Positions 6,096 to 12,931 of a stretch of 12,931 nucleotides of DNA are shown here, piece by piece (position 1 is the stretch's first letter; every line of letters starts with the position of its first letter). Origin of the DNA: Bacteroidales bacterium (lineage in GTDB: Bacteria > Bacteroidota > Bacteroidia > Bacteroidales > VadinHA17). The stretch spans positions 1 through 12,931 of the forward strand of contig WFRO01000358.1 of NCBI GenBank assembly GCA_015486475.1, written 5' to 3'. The translations under genes and the position numbers were made by a program. The notes beneath the pieces are model-generated. The model ran no database searches, had not been told where the DNA came from, and was given only the letters and a program-made list of their open reading frames with translations.

Positions 6096-9000
6096 TTGAA
6101 TAACGCAAATAAATATGTATTTGTTTTATTGTACGGGCTTCTGTTCTTTTTGCAGGGAGGGCTTTTATATGCCCAGGTAAAGCCTGCCGCTGCCGACACT
6201 TCCGGTCTTCGATCCGCCCCGTTGCGTTATCCGTTCAAGGACCAGGGCGTCGTACCTTCGCTCAATGCCCCCCGGTCGGGATTATATCTTCATCTGCCTT
6301 CGAACATTCAGCGGGACATCCAGTACGATCCCCAGAACAATGAGTACATCATATACGAGAAGATCGGTAATATGAACTACCGGTTGCCTTATGTGATGTC
6401 GCCCGAGCAGTTCCGTAAATGGCAGTATGATGAGGCCATGCGTCAGTACTGGCGTGAGAAAGCCGGTGGCAATGCCGTGAGCTACCGTTCGTCGCTGATT
6501 CCCAAACTGTATGTGGGAGGGGAGGCTTTCGACCGGATCTTCGGGAGCAATACGGTGAACATCGTGCCGCAGGGATCGGCCGAACTGATCTTTGGCATCA
6601 ATACGTCCCGTATTGACAACCCGGCACTCTCCGAAAAGCTGCGGAAGGTGACTACCTTTGATTTTAAGGAGAAGATACAGATGAACGTTGCCGGGACGGT
6701 GGGCGACAAGCTGAAGCTGGGCATTAACTACAATACGGAGGCCACCTTTGATTTTGAGAACCAGGTGAAGCTGGCCTATACAGGCAAGGAAGATGAGATC
6801 ATCAAAAAGATCGAAGCCGGGAACATCAATTTTCCCCTGTCCGGGACGCTCATCAGCGGCAGCCAGAGTCTCTTTGGCCTGAAGACCGAGCTGCAGTTCG
6901 GTAAGCTGACCATCACCAGTGTGTTCTCCCAGCAGAAAGGCCAGACCTCCGAGATCGACGTCAAAGGAGGAGCGATGATCCAGGAATTCAGGGTGGAGGC
7001 GGATGAATATGAGGCCAACAAGCACTTCTTCCTGTCGCAGTATTTCCGGGATCAGTATGACCGTGCACTGGCCCATCTGCCGGTGATCAACTCCGATATT
7101 GTCATCCAGCGTGTGGAGGTGTGGGTGACCAACAAGACCAACCGTTTTGAGAATTCCCGGAACGTGGTGGCCTTCCAGGACCTGGCCGAAGGGCAGGACC
7201 ATATTTACAACGACATACCTGCGTTCCAGCAGACAGGCCAGGGGCCTTATCCTTCGAATGACCTGAACGGCATCTACCAGGAGATGAACACAACCTACAG
7301 CGGTATACGTGACATCAGCCAGGTGACACAGACACTGGGAGTCCTTTCTCCGGATTTTATCATCGGCAGGGATTATGAAAAAGTGGAGAATGCCCGTAAG
7401 CTCAGTGAGCGGGAATATACCGTCAACAAACAGCTGGGTTTCATCTCTCTGAACACTGCCCTGAACTCCGATGAAGTGCTGGCGGTGGCGTATGAATACA
7501 CGGTGAACGGACAGGTGTATCAGGTGGGTGAGTTTTCCAGCGACATCAGCGCTCCGGATGCCATGATCCTGAAGCTCCTGAAAGGTACCAACCTCTCGCC
7601 GCAATTCCCCACGTGGGATCTGATGATGAAGAACATATATGCGTTGGGGGCTTATCAGATCAACAGAAAGGATTTTGAGCTGCATGTACTGTATCACGAC
7701 AACAAGACGGGCAATGATATCAACTATATTCCCGAAGGGAAGATCTCCCAGGATATTCTGATCAGGGTCCTGAACCTGGACAATCTGGATTCCCAGAACG
7801 AGCCTCATCCCGACGGTTATTTTGACTATCTGCCGGGCATCACCATCAACCCTACCAAAGGCCGGGTCATTTTCCCTGTGCTGGAGCCTTTTGGCAGTTA
7901 TCTGCGAAAAAAGATCGGGGATGATGCCATTGCCGACAAATATGTCTACCAGCAATTGTACGATTCGACACTGGTCAAGGCGCAGCAGGATGCCGAGAAA
8001 AACAAGTTCACGATCACGGGAACCTACTCCTCTGCCTCCAGCTCGGAGATACAGCTCAATGCCATGAACATCCCGCAGGGCTCGGTGAAAGTGACGGCCG
8101 GCGGGATACAGCTGAAGGAGAATGTGGATTATACGGTCGATTACAACCTGGGGCGTGTGAAGATCATCAACCCGGGCCTGCTGGAGTCGCAGACCCCCAT
8201 CAAGGTGCAGTTGGAGAGCAACCAGCTGTTCAACCTGCAGACCAAAACGATGTTCGGCACCCATCTGGATTTCAAGGTCAACGAGAATTTCCATCTGGGG
8301 GCTACGGTAATGAACCTTACCGAACGGCCTCTGACGCAGAAGGTGAACATCGGGGATGAGCCCATCTCCAATACCATGCTGGGTTTCGATGGCAATTATC
8401 ATTCCGAGTCGCGTTTCCTGACCCGTTTGGTGGATGCGATCCCTTTCCTGCAGACCAAGGCTCCTTCATCGTTCGACTTTACGGGAGAGTTCGCACAGAT
8501 GATCCCCGGTCATTCGAAAGCCATCAATAAGACAGGTACGGCTTATCTGGATGATTTTGAGGGGAGCACGACGACCATTGACCTGCGGGCTTTCAATGCA
8601 TGGGTGCTGGCCAGCACGCCTCAGGGGCAGAACGATCTCTTTCCCGAGGCACGTTTCAATAACAACCATCTCTATGGTGTGAACAGGGCCAGGCTGGCGT
8701 GGTACGTGATCGACCCTCTTTTCCTGCGCAATAATGTCAATACGCCGGATTATATACGTCAGAACCCCGACTACCAGTCGAGCCATTATGTGCGGGAAGT
8801 TTTTGAGAACGAGCTCTTTCCCGAGCGGGAGAGTCCCACAGGGATCCCTACTACGATCCCGGTGCTGAACGTGGCTTTCTATCCGGATGAGCGGGGACCC
8901 TATAATTACGATGTCCAGCCCACACCCTACTCTGCCGGTCTTGACCCGGACGGTAAACTGCAGACCCCTGAGTCCCGGTGGGGCGGGGTCATGCGGGAGG

Positions 9001-12000
9001 TGCCGGTCAATGATTTTGAGGCGGCGAACGTTCAGTATATTGAGTTTTGGTTGATGGATCCTTTTGTGGAGATGCCTGACAACTTTGGGGGGGATCTTTA
9101 TTTCGATCTGGGAGACGTTTCGGAGGATATCCTGCGGGATTCGCGTAAAGCTTTTGAGAACGGACTGCCTACCTCGCCGCTGGTGACGGATGTGGATACT
9201 ACTGTCTGGGGCCGTGTGCCGGTGAACCAGTCGCTGGTGAACGCTTTTGACAATGACCCCAATGCACGGAAGTACCAGGATGTGGGGCTCGATGGCGTAG
9301 GAAACGAGTATGGCAACGAAGACGAGCAGTCTTTTTTCAGGGATTACCTTGACTCGCTGCAGAGCGTTCTCACTCCCGAGGCTTATCAGGAGATCCTGAA
9401 AGACCCCTCCAATGATGACTATCATTATTACCGGGGCAGTGATTATGACCAGGAGAAGCTGGGCATACTGGACCGGTACAAGAAATACAATGGCATGGAG
9501 GGCAACTCCCCGACGTCAGAGATGTCCAAAGAGCCTTATCCCACTACGGGATCCACGCTGCCGGATGTCGAAGATATCAACCGGGACAATACCCTGAGCG
9601 AGACCGAGCGTTATTACCAGTATCATGTGAGCCTGCGTCCCCAGGACCTGATGGTGGGCCGGAACTATATTACCAACAAAGTGACAAGCACGGTCACCTT
9701 CAAGAACGGAGAAGAGTCGTCGGTCAACTGGTACCAGTTCAAGATACCCATCCATGATTACCAGAAAGTGGTGGGGAACATTCAGGATTTCAAGTCGATC
9801 CGTTTCATGCGACTCTTCATGCGGGGTTTCAACAAAGAGACGATCCTGCGTTTTGCCACGATGGACCTGGTCCGGGGAGAATGGAGGAATTATTACAGCA
9901 CCATGTTGCAGGGGGGTGAGCGGGTGAACGTGCCGCAGCAGACGGCCGGGGATTTTGAGGTAGGTGCTGTGAACATTGAGGAGAACAGCAGCAAGCAGCC
10001 TGTCAACTATGTGTTGCCTCCGGGCATTAACAGGATCATCGATCCCACCAACCCGCAGCTGCGGCAACTGAACGAGCAGTCGATCCTCATGCGCGTGCAT
10101 GATCTGGCCGACGGGGATGCCCGGGCGATATACAAAAATGTCACCCTGGACCTGCGAAAATATAAACAGGTTCAAATGGAGGTGCATGCCGAGGCCCTGA
10201 TAGGAGAGGAGCTCAAAGATGATGAGGTGACCGTGTTCATCCGGCTGGGGACTGACTACCGGGATAATTATTATGAGTATGAGATCCCTATGAAGATCAC
10301 CCCGCCGGGACGGTATAACAATGATATAGAAAGTGACCGGGAGATCGTGTGGCCGCGTGACAACAAGATCATTCTGCCACTGGATCAGCTGCAGGAGCTG
10401 AAGCAGGAGCGGAATGCGGTGATCAACAAGAGCAATTCCGGCCTCCTGGTGAGTGATGTGTATGTCAAAAAAACAGGCAATGCCCTGATGAAGGTTACGG
10501 GTAATCCCAATTTCAGCAATGTGAGGACCATTATGATAGGTATCCGTAATCCTTTGCAGAACAATCATTATTTTGAAGATGACGGACGTTCCAAATCGGT
10601 GGAGGTATGGTGTGACGAGTTGCGTATGACCAACTTTGATGAGAAAGGCGGGTGGGCGGCCAATGCCCGCATGCAGACACAACTGGCCGATTTCGGCACC
10701 CTCGATATTGCCGGCTTCACGAGCAAGCCCGGTTTCGGGAGCATTGAGAAAAAGGTGGCACAGCTGAGCCAGGAGGAGGTGATCCGTTACGATATATCCA
10801 CCAACCTGGAGCTGGGTAAGTTCTTTCCGGAAAAAGCACGTGTGCGCATACCCATGTTCGTCGGTTTCTCTGAGACACGTATCAATCCACAGTACAATCC
10901 CCTGGATCCCGATGTGCCCCTGAAATCCGCCCTGGCCCATGCCGAAACAAAGGCCGAGAAAGACTCCATTCTGCATTTTGCACAGGATTTCACGCGCCGC
11001 AAGAGCTTCAACTTTACCAACGTAGGCATAGGCCCTGTGACCAAAAAGCCCAGGATCTACAGTCCGTCCAACCTCTCGCTGAACTACTCCTACAATGAGC
11101 TGTACCGGCGCAATGTGAAGACGGATATCAACCTGGAGAAGAACTACAGAGGCGGGATCACGTATGTGTACAATGCTTCGCCCAAGAACATCGCACCGTT
11201 CCGCAAAATGAAGATCCTGCGGTCGAATGCTTTCAGGCTGATAAGGGATTTTAATTTTTACCCATTGCCCAAGCATCTCTCCTACCGCACCGAACTGTCC
11301 CGCTATTACAATGAGATCAAGACCAGGAATATCAACAACCCCTATCTGCGGATCGATCCTTCGTTCAGGAAAGATTTCTTCTTGAACCGGAACTATGATA
11401 TCAAGTGGGATCTGACCAGGGCATTGCGTTTTGATTTTGCAGCCGGGAACATTGCCCGCATCGATGAGCCGGCAGGAGGGGTGGACAAGAAACGTTACCC
11501 GGATGAGTACAAGACATGGAAGGACTCGGTACGCTATAACCTGAAACACTTTGGCCGGAACACCCACTATTTCCATACCTTCAATGTCACCTATACCATT
11601 CCGATCAACAAGATCCCCCTGCTGAACTGGGTGACCGCCTCGGCGCGGTACGGGGTGAAATATGACTGGCTGGTAGGGCCCATCTATCCCGATTCCATGA
11701 ACATCCGTCTGGGGAATACGATCCAGAACTCGCAGACCACGCAGTTGAATGGTCAGCTGAATTTTACCACATTGTACAATAAGGCCGGTTTCCTGAAGAA
11801 GATCAACCGGGACAATCAGCGCCGTTTAAGCGGCAAGAAACCCCCTCCCAAAGAGAAAACCGTTTCTTTCACTTCTGACCCTGTGCGGCTGAAAGGAGGA
11901 CGACCCCGGTCGATCCAGCACAAGCTGAGGACAGAAAAGATCACCAAGGTGAAGGCCGTGGATGAGAACGGAGCGGAGATCAAAGGTACTTTCAAGGTGG

Positions 12001-12931
12001 TGAATCCGGATAAGATCACCTTTACCGCCCAGGAGGATCACAAGAACGTGCGTGTTTTCATTGAAGGGAAGCGGAATGTTAAGGAGAATGTAGCGGTGAT
12101 CGCCGGAGAGACCCTGGCGGGGCTGATCATGGGGTTCCGCAGCATGTCCTTGTCCTTCAGCCGGAACGAGGGAACGCTGATGCCTGGATATATGCCGGGT
12201 GCCTCATTCATGGGACTGAAAAAGATCAACGGGGAGATGGCTCCGGGATGGCCTTTTGTTCTGGGTTGGCAGGATGAGAATTTTATGTATAAAGCGGCCA
12301 ACAATGACTGGCTGACCCAGGACTCCCTGATCAACAACCCTTATGTGATGGTGCATAATGAGAACTTCAACTTCCGTACCACTTTCGAACCCTTCAAAGG
12401 GATACGCGTGGATATCATTGCCAACAGGCGTTTTTCTTACAACAACAACGAGTATTTCAAGTATGATGATCTCTCCGGCTCATACAACTTTCATGATAAA
12501 CGGATCACGGGTAATTTCTCGATGACCTATATCACGATGAACAGTATGTTTGAGAAGATAACAGACAAGAACAATTACGAGTCACAATACTTTGAAAGGT
12601 TCAGGGAATATACGAAGGTCATCTCACAACGTCTGGGTCAGCAGAGGCATGAGACGGACCCCACCTATGACCCGAACATCGATCCGGAGACCGGGGAACC
12701 GCTGCAGACGGGTTACACGAACGGTTATTCCATGACGAACCAGGAGGTGCTGTTGCCGGCGTTCCTGGCGGCTTATGCAGGCAAGGATCCGGAGAAGGTG
12801 CCCCTCAACAGCATCCCCAAGATCACCCAGATCCTTCCCAACTGGCGGGTGGTGATCGATATATTCAATCATATCCCTGCGGTGAAAAAGGTGTTCCGTT
12901 CGGTCAACCTGCTCCATGCCTACCGTTCCAC
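6096..12931 (+). CDS. sprA: SprA (Sov), outer-membrane translocon of the type IX secretion system, 3' end cut by the window edge
   Basis: SprA/Sov is the outer-membrane channel of the type IX secretion system; the Flavobacterium johnsoniae protein is a single-chain 36-strand beta-barrel working with PorV and a plug protein. Here 2,278 residues are visible with no stop codon and no sign of a frameshift; homologues have about 2,400-2,500, so roughly 120-220 are missing. I place the start at TTG 6096: the only upstream in-frame stop is the ruvA stop (6072-6074), no in-frame ATG or GTG occurs early, and TTG gives a signal peptide (NNANKYVFVLLYGLLFFLQGGLLYA, then Q27). Family landmarks: NIQRDIQYDPQNNEYIIYEKIG near the N-terminus, GRVIFPVLEPFG (589-600), YLDDFEGS (817-824), LPDVEDINRDNTLSETERYY (about 1155-1174) and VEVWCDELRMTNFD (about 1503-1516). 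The later part alternates polar and hydrophobic residues as in beta-strands. A basic, Pro-containing stretch with a small domain lies at about 1909-1997. The gene follows ruvA by 21 bases. Confidence 0.95.
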   Translation, partial: MNNANKYVFVLLYGLLFFLQGGLLYAQVKPAAADTSGLRSAPLRYPFKDQGVVPSLNAPRSGLYLHLPSNIQRDIQYDPQNNEYIIYEKIGNMNYRLPYVMSPEQFRKWQYDEAMRQYWREKAGGNAVSYRSSLIPKLYVGGEAFDRIFGSNTVNIVPQGSAELIFGINTSRIDNPALSEKLRKVTTFDFKEKIQMNVAGTVGDKLKLGINYNTEATFDFENQVKLAYTGKEDEIIKKIEAGNINFPLSGTLISGSQSLFGLKTELQFGKLTITSVFSQQKGQTSEIDVKGGAMIQEFRVEADEYEANKHFFLSQYFRDQYDRALAHLPVINSDIVIQRVEVWVTNKTNRFENSRNVVAFQDLAEGQDHIYNDIPAFQQTGQGPYPSNDLNGIYQEMNTTYSGIRDISQVTQTLGVLSPDFIIGRDYEKVENARKLSEREYTVNKQLGFISLNTALNSDEVLAVAYEYTVNGQVYQVGEFSSDISAPDAMILKLLKGTNLSPQFPTWDLMMKNIYALGAYQINRKDFELHVLYHDNKTGNDINYIPEGKISQDILIRVLNLDNLDSQNEPHPDGYFDYLPGITINPTKGRVIFPVLEPFGSYLRKKIGDDAIADKYVYQQLYDSTLVKAQQDAEKNKFTITGTYSSASSSEIQLNAMNIPQGSVKVTAGGIQLKENVDYTVDYNLGRVKIINPGLLESQTPIKVQLESNQLFNLQTKTMFGTHLDFKVNENFHLGATVMNLTERPLTQKVNIGDEPISNTMLGFDGNYHSESRFLTRLVDAIPFLQTKAPSSFDFTGEFAQMIPGHSKAINKTGTAYLDDFEGSTTTIDLRAFNAWVLASTPQGQNDLFPEARFNNNHLYGVNRARLAWYVIDPLFLRNNVNTPDYIRQNPDYQSSHYVREVFENELFPERESPTGIPTTIPVLNVAFYPDERGPYNYDVQPTPYSAGLDPDGKLQTPESRWGGVMREVPVNDFEAANVQYIEFWLMDPFVEMPDNFGGDLYFDLGDVSEDILRDSRKAFENGLPTSPLVTDVDTTVWGRVPVNQSLVNAFDNDPNARKYQDVGLDGVGNEYGNEDEQSFFRDYLDSLQSVLTPEAYQEILKDPSNDDYHYYRGSDYDQEKLGILDRYKKYNGMEGNSPTSEMSKEPYPTTGSTLPDVEDINRDNTLSETERYYQYHVSLRPQDLMVGRNYITNKVTSTVTFKNGEESSVNWYQFKIPIHDYQKVVGNIQDFKSIRFMRLFMRGFNKETILRFATMDLVRGEWRNYYSTMLQGGERVNVPQQTAGDFEVGAVNIEENSSKQPVNYVLPPGINRIIDPTNPQLRQLNEQSILMRVHDLADGDARAIYKNVTLDLRKYKQVQMEVHAEALIGEELKDDEVTVFIRLGTDYRDNYYEYEIPMKITPPGRYNNDIESDREIVWPRDNKIILPLDQLQELKQERNAVINKSNSGLLVSDVYVKKTGNALMKVTGNPNFSNVRTIMIGIRNPLQNNHYFEDDGRSKSVEVWCDELRMTNFDEKGGWAANARMQTQLADFGTLDIAGFTSKPGFGSIEKKVAQLSQEEVIRYDISTNLELGKFFPEKARVRIPMFVGFSETRINPQYNPLDPDVPLKSALAHAETKAEKDSILHFAQDFTRRKSFNFTNVGIGPVTKKPRIYSPSNLSLNYSYNELYRRNVKTDINLEKNYRGGITYVYNASPKNIAPFRKMKILRSNAFRLIRDFNFYPLPKHLSYRTELSRYYNEIKTRNINNPYLRIDPSFRKDFFLNRNYDIKWDLTRALRFDFAAGNIARIDEPAGGVDKKRYPDEYKTWKDSVRYNLKHFGRNTHYFHTFNVTYTIPINKIPLLNWVTASARYGVKYDWLVGPIYPDSMNIRLGNTIQNSQTTQLNGQLNFTTLYNKAGFLKKINRDNQRRLSGKKPPPKEKTVSFTSDPVRLKGGRPRSIQHKLRTEKITKVKAVDENGAEIKGTFKVVNPDKITFTAQEDHKNVRVFIEGKRNVKENVAVIAGETLAGLIMGFRSMSLSFSRNEGTLMPGYMPGASFMGLKKINGEMAPGWPFVLGWQDENFMYKAANNDWLTQDSLINNPYVMVHNENFNFRTTFEPFKGIRVDIIANRRFSYNNNEYFKYDDLSGSYNFHDKRITGNFSMTYITMNSMFEKITDKNNYESQYFERFREYTKVISQRLGQQRHETDPTYDPNIDPETGEPLQTGYTNGYSMTNQEVLLPAFLAAYAGKDPEKVPLNSIPKITQILPNWRVVIDIFNHIPAVKKVFRSVNLLHAYRS
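9573..9608 (+). other. EF-hand-like acidic loop in SprA (residues 1160-1171)
   Basis: DINRDNTLSETE fits the 12-residue EF-hand loop at positions 1 (D), 3 (N), 5 (D), 8 (hydrophobic, L), 9 (S) and 12 (E). Position 6 is Asn rather than the usual Gly. About 100 residues upstream, DVGLDGVGNEYGNEDE (1062-1077) is another acidic, Gly-rich segment. Calcium binding is inference from the pattern; no EF-hand helices were identified. Confidence 0.4.

Noticed and set aside
6282..11576. Three long minus-strand open frames opposite sprA (6282-8402, 8466-9425, 9516-11576)
   Set aside because: The + strand frame is an unmistakable SprA. The minus-strand translations are rich in His, Ile, Leu, Arg and Val with no recognisable domain, as expected from antisense of biased codons. 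They are shadows.

Overview
This window is an ordinary core-genome stretch from a member of the Bacteroidota, probably Bacteroidales or a close relative. The evidence for this is a T9SS translocon gene (sprA), a DUF4837 lipoprotein, the Bacteroidota variant of PdxA, leaders with little Shine-Dalgarno signal, and two matches to the phylum's TAnnTTTG -7 promoter element. The DNA is fairly GC-rich for the phylum. I saw no tRNA, rRNA, CRISPR, insertion sequence or phage gene. All genes lie on the + strand.

Layout. Bases 1-1324 hold rseP, an intramembrane site-2 protease whose start codon is cut by the window edge. A promoter-like element leads into tatA (1396-1596). A 152-base intergenic stretch with small hairpins leads to a DUF4837 lipoprotein gene (1749-2744), which ends at a strong intrinsic terminator (2771-2810). 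A new transcription unit starts directly on that terminator's T-tract. After a leader with degenerate octamer repeats it runs pepA (2904-4355), pdxA (4385-5443), ruvA (5493-6074) and sprA (from 6096 beyond the window end), with gaps of only 21-49 bases between genes.

Function. The window mixes cell-envelope and housekeeping roles: envelope proteolysis (RseP), folded-protein export across the inner membrane (TatA), an uncharacterised lipoprotein, peptide turnover (PepA), vitamin B6 synthesis (PdxA), Holliday-junction processing (RuvA) and the giant outer-membrane channel of the type IX secretion system (SprA). SprA takes up over half the window. Its frame is open from 6096 to the last base, and the best start is a TTG that gives a clean signal peptide.

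I found no convincing undescribed system. The points most worth a second look are the repeat-bearing pepA leader joined to a terminator/promoter overlap, an EF-hand-like acidic loop in SprA, the non-ATG start of sprA, and near-identical 19-base leaders in front of tatA and the DUF4837 gene.
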